NCBI GenBank assembly: GCA_937890485.1
Contig: CALBXN010000227.1
Span: 1 to 8,293 of the forward strand
Direction: 5' to 3'
From: an uncultured Treponema sp.
GTDB lineage: Bacteria > Spirochaetota > Spirochaetia > Treponematales > Treponemataceae
DNA length: 8,293 bases
Below, piece after piece: positions 1 through 5,570 of this stretch (positions are counted from its first letter, which is position 1; each line of letters starts with the position of its first letter). Below the pieces are notes generated by a model. That model did not search any database. It saw nothing but the letters and a program-made list of their open reading frames with translations, and had not been told where the DNA came from. The translations under genes and the position numbers were made by a program.

Positions 1-698
1 CCATTCTGTTTCCCATATTGTTCCGATAAGACAATCGGATTTCCTTTCACCGAAAAATCATTTGGCACAACCAAGGTATAGTCATTCTTTTCAAGTATCG
101 GCTTTATGTACTCGGTGTTCCACTCCCTGTAACTTAAAATAGCCAGCTTGGTTACCGTCTCCCCTTTGGCTTTCAGTTTTACTTCCGCAAGCGGTGCACC
201 ATCACTTGTGATGGTGTAGTACAATTCATCCTCAGGATAATCTCCGTCTTTTTGCACATATTCTTTTTCACCTGCAAGGAGACATAAAAATTCCGCTGAC
301 TGCTCACCACTTGCCATCTCATAATTCATAAAATCCGGATAGGTACTGGCAGCAATGATTCCATCAGAATTAATATAATTAATCTCTGTTATTTCATAGA
401 TGTCCGTCAGCATGCAAAGATACTCATTGGTAATCACATCTACCCGATTAAGGTCGCCAGCGATTTTCCATGAAAGCTCCAACAGATTTTTGTCAGAAGC
501 ATCTATAATATCCTGTCTGACATCTGAAATATTCAGTTCCAGAAGTGACTGTGCATTTTTCTCAGAAATCCTTGTCTGAAATATCCATAAAAATAGCGTT
601 GTAGCACAAAATGCTGTAATAACGAGTACTAAAAGTCCCTGCTGAAACGACTGGGAAATTTTTCTTTTTTTATTCTTATTAGAAATGTCTTTTATCAT
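1..698 (-). CDS. Membrane-anchored sensor, probable SpoIIE-type phosphatase (N-terminal part, runs off the left edge)
   Basis: The minus-strand frame is open from an ATG at 698 to the window edge, giving about 232 residues. A basic N-terminus (NKNKKRK) precedes one transmembrane segment at about residues 21-40. A region of about 190 residues follows, probably extracytoplasmic, and resembles the variable sensor part of Firmicutes signalling proteins (for example YEMASGEQSAEFLCLL near residue 125). The catalytic end is outside the window. The upstream gene is a STAS anti-anti-sigma factor that stops one base before this ATG, so translation is probably coupled; no strong Shine-Dalgarno is visible. 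In Lachnospiraceae such pairs often join a STAS protein with a membrane SpoIIE/RsbU-type PP2C phosphatase that dephosphorylates it, so that is the inferred role. A diguanylate cyclase or histidine kinase C-terminus cannot be excluded. The DNA is less AT-rich than the spirochete-like DNA to the right. Confidence 0.6.
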   Translation of the reverse strand, partial: MIKDISNKNKKRKISQSFQQGLLVLVITAFCATTLFLWIFQTRISEKNAQSLLELNISDVRQDIIDASDKNLLELSWKIAGDLNRVDVITNEYLCMLTDIYEITEINYINSDGIIAASTYPDFMNYEMASGEQSAEFLCLLAGEKEYVQKDGDYPEDELYYTITSDGAPLAEVKLKAKGETVTKLAILSYREWNTEYIKPILEKNDYTLVVPNDFSVKGNPIVLSEQYGKQN

Positions 699-699
699 T

Positions 700-996
700 T
701 TATTCAATCGTTAAAATATCCACAAATCCCGTGATTTCAAAAATTTCATTTACAGTTTCATTCACATTTTTTACGATCATCTTGCCCTGTTTGTTCATAA
801 TCTTTTGTGTCCCGAGAATCACTCTAAGACCTGCGGATGAAACATAAGCAAGGTCTGCAAAATCAAGCACAAGCCTTTCCACACCTTCAATATATTCTTT
901 TACCTCTTTTTCGAATTCCGGCGCTGTCATGGTGTCCAGACGACCTTCCACAGTAATCATTAATTCATTTTCGTTTTTAATCTTTTTTATTGTCAT
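700..996 (-). CDS. STAS-domain anti-sigma factor antagonist (SpoIIAA/RsbV type)
   Basis: This 98-residue protein is a single STAS domain, the usual length for the family. Members bind and release an anti-sigma kinase (SpoIIAB/RsbW type) when unphosphorylated. The conserved helix-start motif is LDFADLAYVSSAGLRVIL at about residues 44-61; by alignment with SpoIIAA the phosphorylated serine is most likely Ser54, with Ser53 beside it. VEGRLDTMTAPEFE near residues 16-29 is also typical. I chose the ATG at 996 because GAGGG (1002-1006) sits five bases upstream. An in-frame ATG at 1029 would add 11 residues but has no ribosome binding site and lies almost at the predicted transcription start. The gene is followed after one base by a membrane sensor, probably its phosphatase. 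The cognate anti-sigma kinase is not in the window. Composition and family both point to a Firmicute source. Confidence 0.88.
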   Translation of the reverse strand: MTIKKIKNENELMITVEGRLDTMTAPEFEKEVKEYIEGVERLVLDFADLAYVSSAGLRVILGTQKIMNKQGKMIVKNVNETVNEIFEITGFVDILTIE

Positions 997-1013
997 GTTT
1001 TCCCTCTTTTTTC

Positions 1014-1042
1014 TTGCAAAAAAATTCACTTGGTACTATAAT
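1014..1042 (+). promoter_or_regulatory. Predicted promoter of tRNA-Glu
   Basis: TTGCAA (1014-1019) and a perfect TATAAT (1037-1042) are separated by 17 bases, and the tRNA begins at 1053, ten bases after the -10. This is the normal layout for a stable-RNA promoter with a very short 5' leader. It faces, and shares its -10 region with, the promoter of the divergent STAS gene. Confidence 0.7.
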
Positions 1043-1066
1043 ATCTTCGTACGGTCCGTTGGTCAA
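1038..1066 (-). promoter_or_regulatory. Predicted sigma-70-type promoter of the STAS gene
   Basis: On the minus strand, TTGACC (1066-1061) and TATTAT (1043-1038) are separated by exactly 17 bases. Transcription would start near 1031, about 35 bases before the STAS ATG. The -35 hexamer lies inside the 5' part of the tRNA gene, and the -10 hexamer overlaps the tRNA gene's own -10. Spacing and hexamers are seen directly; activity is inferred. Confidence 0.5.
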
Positions 1067-1124
1067 GAGGTCAAGACGCCGCCCTCTCACGGCGGAAACA
1101 CGGGTTCGATTCCCGTACGGACTG
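1053..1124 (+). tRNA. tRNA-Glu (anticodon CTC)
   Basis: The sequence folds as a complete tRNA. The acceptor stem GGTCCGT pairs with ACGGACT, with a G-U closing pair; the anticodon stem is CCGCC/GGCGG with loop CTCTCAC. The T stem is ACGGG/CCCGT with loop TTCGATT, and the discriminator base is G. The anticodon CTC reads GAG (glutamate), and the overall sequence resembles clostridial tRNA-Glu. No CCA is encoded after the discriminator base. A promoter lies just upstream and a strong terminator just downstream, so it is transcribed as a single-gene unit. It lies in the Firmicute-like part of the window. Confidence 0.93.
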
Positions 1125-1128
1125 CGAA

Positions 1129-1178
1129 AAGGGTTGCAACATTAAATCCCATTTGATGCTGCAACCCTTCTATTTTTT
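1129..1178 (+). terminator. Rho-independent terminator after tRNA-Glu
   Basis: AAGGGTTGCA (1129-1138) pairs with TGCAACCCTT (1160-1169). Inside it, after one A-C mismatch and a C-G pair, ATTAAAT pairs with ATTTGAT around a CCC loop. The stem therefore has about 19 positions, and it is followed by CTATTTTTT. On the minus strand the same hairpin is followed by only four T, so it may weakly terminate the sigma-H transcript as well. Confidence 0.9.
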
Positions 1179-1266
1179 AAGTCATATGAATCTTACGGAT
1201 TTTCCCTTTAATCCTTTGCAACGCATTGTCAATGGACTTATCTGTTTTTTCAAGGATTTTTGCAAT
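1177..1266 (-). pseudogene. sigH: 3' end of a sigma-H (SigH)-type RNA polymerase sigma factor, fused in frame to cysS
   Basis: The last ~29 codons of the frame that begins as cysS do not look like CysRS. The peptide IAKILEKTDKSIDNALQR, continuing to the end with IKGKIRKIHMT, matches the region 4.2 tail of sporulation sigma-H. There the helix-turn-helix ends with a nearly invariant KSIDNALQR(I/V)K preceded by an EIA-type helix, as in B. subtilis SigH. Codons such as GCG, TCC, AGG and GGG also differ from the AT-rich cysS part. Only the end of the gene is present; the rest has been replaced by cysS. Sigma-H belongs to endospore-forming Firmicutes and is not expected in a spirochete. The left boundary is the stop codon; the right boundary is approximate and lies within a shared ATTGCAAAAAT (1266-1256). 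Confidence 0.75.
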
Positions 1267-2316
1267 TCTTTGATTTAATGCTTTTCTAGAATTTTTAGCT
1301 CCATCCATAGCAGGCCAAGAGAAAGTAATTTGTGAACGATAATGTCCACCTAAAAGAAGAAAGCGATAATCTAATGGAGCATAGCCTTCATCAATTAATT
1401 TTTGAAGAGTTAAGAAATTTCCACTGGATTTTGACATCTTAGCTTGACTTTCTGTTCCATCTGCATTTTTTTCTTTTGCGATAACCAAAAATTCGTTGTG
1501 TAACCAATAATTTACCCATTTTTTACCAGTTGCACCTTCTGATTGAGCAATTTCGTTTGTGTGATGAATTGGAATGTGGTCAATTCCACCAGTGTGAATA
1601 TCAAAGTTTTCACCAAGATATTTCATACTCATTGCAGAACATTCTATGTGCCATCCAGGATAACCTTTACCCCATGGAGAATCCCAAACAAGCGCGTGAT
1701 TTTCATATTTACTTTTTGTAAACCAAAGAACAAAATCGTGAGGATTGCGTTTGTTTTCGTCTACAACAACAACATCTCGTTTTCCTGCACCAGCTTTCAA
1801 ATCATCAAGATTTAACATAGCAAGTTTTCCGTAATCTTTGAAAGTTGTTACATCATAATAAAGATTTCCGCCTGCCATGTAAGTATGACCATTTGCTTCA
1901 ATTTTTTTGATAAGTTCAATCATTTCGTTTACATGTTCAGTTGCTTTACAAACAACATCAGGTTTACGAATATTTAATTTTGAAATATCGCTAAAAAAAG
2001 CATCAGTGTAAAATTGTGCAATATCTAAAACAGATTGTCCTTTTTCTTTGGCAGTTTTAAGCATTTTATCTTCGCCATCGTCACTGTCTCCAGAAAGATG
2101 TCCAATATCTGTAACATTCATAACGTGATTTACATCATATCCTAAAAACTGAAGAGTTTTATCAAGAATATCGAGAAAAACATAGGCTCGTAAATTTCCG
2201 ATATGGGCATAATTGTAAACTGTAGGTCCACAGCCGTAAAATCCTGCTTTTCCTTCGCAAATTGGTTTAAATTCCTGAAGTTCTCGTCCCATTGTGTTAA
2301 ATAATTTTAAAGCCAT
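1264..2316 (-). CDS. cysS: Cysteinyl-tRNA synthetase, C-terminally truncated at a probable chimeric junction
   Basis: The enzyme charges tRNA-Cys with cysteine in the cytoplasm. The catalytic domain is complete: YGCGPTVY with zinc ligand Cys29, the HIGH-type signature HIGN at 38-41, WHIECSAMS with Cys226, HHTNE with zinc ligands His251 and Glu255, and KMSKS at 293-297. Homology continues to about residue 350 (WPAMDGAKNSRKALNQR). Bacterial CysRS is usually about 460-490 residues, so most of the anticodon-binding end is missing. The open frame continues to 1177, for 379 residues in all, but its tail is a sigma-H end. The start ATG at 2316 has AGGAG (2327-2323) six bases upstream. The gene diverges from murB across 64 bases. 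In its true genome the gene is probably full length, because cysS is normally essential. Confidence 0.93.
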
Positions 2317-2322
2317 AAAATA

Positions 2323-2327
2323 CTCCT
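2323..2327 (-). promoter_or_regulatory. Ribosome binding site of cysS
   Basis: AGGAG on the minus strand lies six bases before the cysS ATG. This contrasts with the divergent murB gene, which has no such site. A possible -10 for cysS is TATACT (2371-2366), which would overlap the murB -10; no good -35 is visible for it. Confidence 0.75.
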
Positions 2328-2367
2328 ATTTAATAAAAACTCTATCGATTTTTGTCTATATATATAG

Positions 2368-2373
2368 TATAAT
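2368..2373 (+). promoter_or_regulatory. Predicted -10 element of murB, consistent with a leaderless transcript
   Basis: A perfect TATAAT ends seven bases before the murB ATG at 2381, placing the transcription start at or next to the A of the start codon. The -35 at 17 bases spacing is poor (TCGATT, 2345-2350), so the call rests on the -10 and the absence of any Shine-Dalgarno. Confidence 0.45.
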
Positions 2374-2380
2374 TCTATTC

Positions 2381-3316
2381 ATGAATACTCTACTTAAAAA
2401 ATCAGTAAATTTCAATATAGAATCTAATTTTAGGGGCATATTTTTAGAAAATGAATCTTTAAAAGACAAAACAACTTTTAAGATTGGCGGAAATGCAACT
2501 TTTTTTGCTCAACCAAAGGATGAAAAAAGTTTACTTTATTTGTTGAAAGTTGCAAAAGAAAATTCTGTTCCCGTTTTTATTTTAGGAGGAGGCTCAAATC
2601 TTGTCATTTCTGATGATGGAATTGATGCACTTGTAATTTCTACATTAGATTTAAACTTTTGTAAATTAAAATCTGATACCTTGTCCTGTGGGGCAGGTTG
2701 TACAATAAAATCAATTACAGAATTTTGTATCAATAACTCAATTTCTGGTTTAGAGAATTTTGCAGGTTTACCAGGTTCCTGTGGTGGAGCTGTTTTTATG
2801 AATGCTCGTTGTTACGATATTTCAGTAAGTGATGTTTTAAAATCTGTAAGATATATTGATTTTTCTGATTTAACCTTAAAAGAATATATTTTTGATTCAA
2901 AAGACTGGGATTATAAAAAATCTCCATTTCAATCTGGAGATAAATTTATAGTTGAAGTAAATTTTAAAGTTAGTAAGGGTAGAAAAAATGATATTTTTGA
3001 TAAATCAGAAAGTTATATTACAGATAGAGAATTAAAAGGACATTTTAAGTATCCATCAGCAGGAAGTGTGTTCAAAAATAATCGAAGTTTTGGTAAACCT
3101 TCCGGAAAAATTATTGATGAAGTTGGGTTACGAGGTTTTTCTGTGGGAGATGCTCAAGTTGCTCCTTGGCATGGAAATTTTATTATAAATACAGGAAGTG
3201 CAACTGCCATGGATGTAAAAAAACTTGTTGAACATATACAAAAAAATGTACAAGAAAAAACAGGTTTTTTACTTGAGTGTGAAATAATTTTTACCGATAG
3301 TTTATCAGAGAAATAA
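2381..3316 (+). CDS. murB: UDP-N-acetylenolpyruvoylglucosamine reductase (MurB)
   Basis: MurB uses NADPH and FAD to reduce UDP-GlcNAc-enolpyruvate to UDP-MurNAc, the second committed step of peptidoglycan precursor synthesis, in the cytoplasm. The 311-residue protein has the FAD-binding N-terminal half, with TTFKIGG (31-37), GGGSNLVIS (69-77) and GLENFAGLPGSCGGAVFMNA. The C-terminal substrate domain has YPSAGSVFKN, with the catalytic serine, and LECEI near the end, with the conserved glutamate. The usual YRxS motif reads YKKS here. I chose the ATG at 2381 because homology begins within a few residues. An upstream in-frame ATG at 2294 would add a hydrophobic 29-residue stretch overlapping cysS, which is not expected for this soluble enzyme. 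No Shine-Dalgarno precedes the start. The gene is divergent from cysS and followed by its own short intergenic region. Confidence 0.95.
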   Translation: MNTLLKKSVNFNIESNFRGIFLENESLKDKTTFKIGGNATFFAQPKDEKSLLYLLKVAKENSVPVFILGGGSNLVISDDGIDALVISTLDLNFCKLKSDTLSCGAGCTIKSITEFCINNSISGLENFAGLPGSCGGAVFMNARCYDISVSDVLKSVRYIDFSDLTLKEYIFDSKDWDYKKSPFQSGDKFIVEVNFKVSKGRKNDIFDKSESYITDRELKGHFKYPSAGSVFKNNRSFGKPSGKIIDEVGLRGFSVGDAQVAPWHGNFIINTGSATAMDVKKLVEHIQKNVQEKTGFLLECEIIFTDSLSEK

Positions 3317-3335
3317 ACTTTCTTTGGTTTATTTT
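3311..3335 (+). terminator. Possible weak terminator after murB
   Basis: AAATAAAC (3311-3318) and GTTTATTT (3327-3334) can form an eight-pair, AT-rich hairpin that overlaps the murB stop codon. No clear T run follows beyond the stem, so termination would be weak. Confidence 0.3.
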
Positions 3336-3345
3336 AAATATTAGA

Positions 3346-3374
3346 TTGACAATTATAAACTTGGATTTTATACT
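3346..3374 (+). promoter_or_regulatory. Strong predicted promoter of the cyclic-nucleotide regulator operon
   Basis: A perfect -35 TTGACA (3346-3351) and a -10 TATACT (3369-3374) are separated by exactly 17 bases. Transcription would start near 3381, leaving a leader of about 16 bases that contains the GAGG ribosome binding site at 3386-3389. It is the most consensus-like promoter in the spirochete part of the window and probably drives the three genes to 5570. Confidence 0.75.
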
Positions 3375-3396
3375 CAATAATTGGTGAGGATGGGTT

Positions 3397-4581
3397 TTGT
3401 TACAGTTATCATTTGTTAATTTTAGAAAAGATTCGTATATACTCGTTGAAGGCAGACCTGCCACAGATAGATTTTATATTATTCAACAAGGAAAAGTTGT
3501 TTGTACTCGTAAGATGTCACTTTCTGTTGGTGATGATTATTGTACTTTAGGACCTGGTGATTTTATTGGAGTTATCCCTTGTATGTCAGGGCGTCCACAA
3601 ATTGAAACAGTAATTGCATTGACTGATGTAGTTGCAATTTCAGTTCGTCGTGACCAATATCCAGAACTTATCGAAAAAAACACACCTGTTGCAATGAAAA
3701 TTATTCGCACCTTTGCAAATAAAATGCGAAACATGAATGATGTTCTTACAAAAATCACTTTAAAAAGTAATATTATTTCATCTTACGAGCAACTTTTTAC
3801 AATTGCATCATATTACGAAAAAGTAGGAAAAAGAGATTTAGCAATCTATGGTTATTATCAATATATGAAAGCTTGTCCTCAGGGAGTTTATTTACAGCGT
3901 GCAAAACAACGATTTATTGCATTAAAACCAACATCAAGAGCTGTATATTTTGAAACCCCAAAAGAACCAATTAGATATTATCCTAAAGACACCATGATTT
4001 TTTCAGAATGTCAAAGTGGACACGATATGTTCATCATTCAAGAAGGACAAGTTACAATTTCTAAAGTTGTTGATGGAAATGAAGTTATCTTAGCAGTTCT
4101 AAAAAAAGGTGATTTTTTTGGTGAAATGGCTCTTCTTGAAAATAACCCTCGTTCTGCAAGTGCCATCGCCCACGAAGATTGCCGATTGATGACTGTAAAC
4201 CGTAAAAACTTTGATCAAATGGTAGCTACACAACCACAATTAATTTCTCGTCTTACAACTACTTTTGCAGAACGTTTATGGGCAATGACAAGACAACTTG
4301 AAAATACACAAATTAGAGATCCAATGGCAAAGTTATTAGACATGTTAGCTTTACAACTGGAAAAGGCTAGAATTTCCGTTACACCGGGTGTTTCTTGGCA
4401 ATTTGATTTAACTCCTTTTGATTTGGCTCATATGTGTGGAATTCCTCAGACATCCCAAGGTGATATTTTAACAACTTTCATTCGCGATTCAAGAATAAAA
4501 TTGAACAATAATAAAATTTTTATCAAAGATTGTGATGAATTGTTAAAATATTCAGAATTTGTAAGAAAACAAAAACGATAA
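3397..4581 (+). CDS. Crp/Fnr-like regulator with two cyclic-nucleotide-binding domains
   Basis: The 394-residue protein has a cNMP-binding fold at about residues 8-115 and a second at about 195-300. Between them is a helical, TPR-like linker (YEQLFTIASYYEKVGKRDLAIYG and onward, 130-178). The second domain has a canonical phosphate-binding cassette, GDFFGEMALL...NPRSASA, with Glu243 and Arg252, so it probably binds cAMP or cGMP. The first domain reads GDFIGVIPCMSGRPQIETV, with valine where the ribose-binding glutamate is expected, so it may be degenerate. The C-terminal ~80 residues (FDLTPFDLAHMCGIPQTSQG) resemble a Crp-type winged helix, suggesting DNA binding, though it is divergent. I chose the TTG at 3397 because GAGG lies seven bases upstream; the ATG at 3390 leads into a 9-codon frame that stops. 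The protein has no signal peptide. It heads an operon with two exported proteins. A purely signalling role without DNA binding is possible. Confidence 0.85.
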   Translation: MLQLSFVNFRKDSYILVEGRPATDRFYIIQQGKVVCTRKMSLSVGDDYCTLGPGDFIGVIPCMSGRPQIETVIALTDVVAISVRRDQYPELIEKNTPVAMKIIRTFANKMRNMNDVLTKITLKSNIISSYEQLFTIASYYEKVGKRDLAIYGYYQYMKACPQGVYLQRAKQRFIALKPTSRAVYFETPKEPIRYYPKDTMIFSECQSGHDMFIIQEGQVTISKVVDGNEVILAVLKKGDFFGEMALLENNPRSASAIAHEDCRLMTVNRKNFDQMVATQPQLISRLTTTFAERLWAMTRQLENTQIRDPMAKLLDMLALQLEKARISVTPGVSWQFDLTPFDLAHMCGIPQTSQGDILTTFIRDSRIKLNNNKIFIKDCDELLKYSEFVRKQKR

Positions 4582-4590
4582 GGTGTTGCT

Positions 4591-5115
4591 ATGAAGAAAA
4601 CTTTATGTTTTTCATTATTACTTATTTGTTTTAGTTATTTCCTAATGGCACAAGATTTACCTATGGGATACAAAGACATCCAACTTGGACAAACTGTTGA
4701 AGAAGTTCGAGATATTTTAGAAAAAGATAGTACTTTTGGTTTTAGAGGAGAAAGGGATGTTTCTCTTTTGCCTACAGAAGAGCGTATTTTAATTGAAACT
4801 TCAGGTTCATCTTTTTTTGATAGATGTTGGTTTCAATTTTATGAAGGAAAACTTTATAGCATTATTCTAAATATAAATACAGAACGCATGGATTATTTTT
4901 CTATGTTTAAAACTTTTACACAAAAATATGGTGGGCCAACATTTCTTAATCCATCTAAATCTGAATGGAAAAATGATATAGTTCTTTTATCTTTAGAAAA
5001 ACCTCTTACAGTAAAATATCTTGATATAAAAGTTTTTAATGAATTACAAGAAGTGTCAGAAAAAGCAACATCGACTGAAGATTATCTTAGAAAAAGATTT
5101 TTGGAGAGTTTTTGA
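4591..5115 (+). CDS. Exported protein of unknown function
   Basis: The 174-residue product begins with a classical Sec signal peptide: MKK, a hydrophobic core, and a predicted cut at LMA|QD after residue 20. The mature part of about 154 residues should therefore be periplasmic or outer-membrane associated. It opens with GYKDIQLGQTVEEVRDIL, a pattern seen in small periplasmic domains where a strand is followed by a helix (IxLGxTxEEVxxxL), and is followed by alternating predicted strands (WFQFYEGKLYSIILNIN). No cysteine lies at the cleavage site, so it is not a lipoprotein. I do not recognise a named family. The start ATG follows the previous stop by nine bases, with AAGGTG overlapping that stop, so the two are one operon. 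The gene ends two bases before the DUF192 lipoprotein gene. Confidence 0.85.
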   Translation: MKKTLCFSLLLICFSYFLMAQDLPMGYKDIQLGQTVEEVRDILEKDSTFGFRGERDVSLLPTEERILIETSGSSFFDRCWFQFYEGKLYSIILNINTERMDYFSMFKTFTQKYGGPTFLNPSKSEWKNDIVLLSLEKPLTVKYLDIKVFNELQEVSEKATSTEDYLRKRFLESF

Positions 5116-5117
5116 TT

Positions 5118-5570
5118 ATGAAATTTAGGATAGTTTGCTTGTTTTTTATTTGCTTTTTTCTTTGTTCCTTTTCATGCGAAGGAAAAAAATTAGAGCAAAA
5201 AGAAATGTTTATTATAAAATCTTCTGGGGAATTTGTTACTGTAAAAACTGAACTTGCAATAACAGAGGAAGAGCAAAGCTATGGTTTTATGAATCGAAAA
5301 AATATTCCAGAAGGTACAGGAATGTTATTCGTTTTTACTGAAGATAAAATTGCTAGTTTCTGGATGAAAAATACTCCAACGCCACTTTCTATTGCCTATA
5401 TTGATTATTCAGGAAAAATCAAAGATATTTTTGATATGACACCTTTTAGTCTTGCATCTGTTGTAAGTACAGGTTATGTGCGTTACGCTCTTGAAGTCCC
5501 TCAAGGTTGGTTTGAAAAAGAAGGTATCAAAGTGGGGGATTTTCTAGATTTAACACAATTGAAGAACTAA
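5118..5570 (+). CDS. DUF192 family lipoprotein
   Basis: This 150-residue protein has a hydrophobic signal sequence ending in SFSC at residues 17-20. That fits the relaxed spirochetal lipobox, so Cys20 is the probable lipidated residue; Cys16 is an alternative. Residues about 42-146 form a full DUF192 domain, with VKTELAITEEEQSYGFMNR, GTGMLFVF, FWMKNTPTPLSIAYID, and YALEVPQGW. The biochemical role of DUF192 is not established as far as I know. I chose the ATG at 5118, with GGAGAG at 5103-5108 nine bases before it. An in-frame TTG at 5112 is only three bases from that site and would overlap the previous gene by four bases. The gene ends by overlapping the stop codon of the convergent TPR gene, and no terminator is visible between them. 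Confidence 0.92.
   Translation: MKFRIVCLFFICFFLCSFSCEGKKLEQKEMFIIKSSGEFVTVKTELAITEEEQSYGFMNRKNIPEGTGMLFVFTEDKIASFWMKNTPTPLSIAYIDYSGKIKDIFDMTPFSLASVVSTGYVRYALEVPQGWFEKEGIKVGDFLDLTQLKN

Noticed and set aside
929..1156. Plus-strand open frame across the STAS 5' end and the tRNA
   Set aside because: It reads through a complete tRNA gene and its promoter, opposite a solid STAS gene; the protein has no family features.
1053..1178. tRNA gene as an attachment site for an integrated element
   Set aside because: No integrase, no duplicated tRNA 3' end and no direct repeat are visible. The composition change lies about 130 bases beyond the tRNA, inside cysS/sigH, not at the tRNA end.
1177..1266. A novel CysRS with a helix-turn-helix-like C-terminal extension
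   Set aside because: The tail is a near-exact end of an existing sigma factor, including its stop and following terminator. The CysRS also lacks its anticodon-binding part, so a join of two genes is far simpler than a new fusion enzyme.
1530..1815. Two plus-strand open frames opposite cysS
   Set aside because: They lie wholly within the CysRS catalytic domain on the other strand and are antisense shadows.
2351..2370. TATATATATAG run between cysS and murB as a regulatory repeat
   Set aside because: A short AT alternation in an AT-rich intergenic region; it is best explained by overlapping promoter elements.
2294..2380. N-terminal extension of MurB with a membrane-like segment
   Set aside because: It would overlap cysS, pass through the likely promoter and put a hydrophobic stretch on a soluble enzyme; homology starts near the ATG at 2381.
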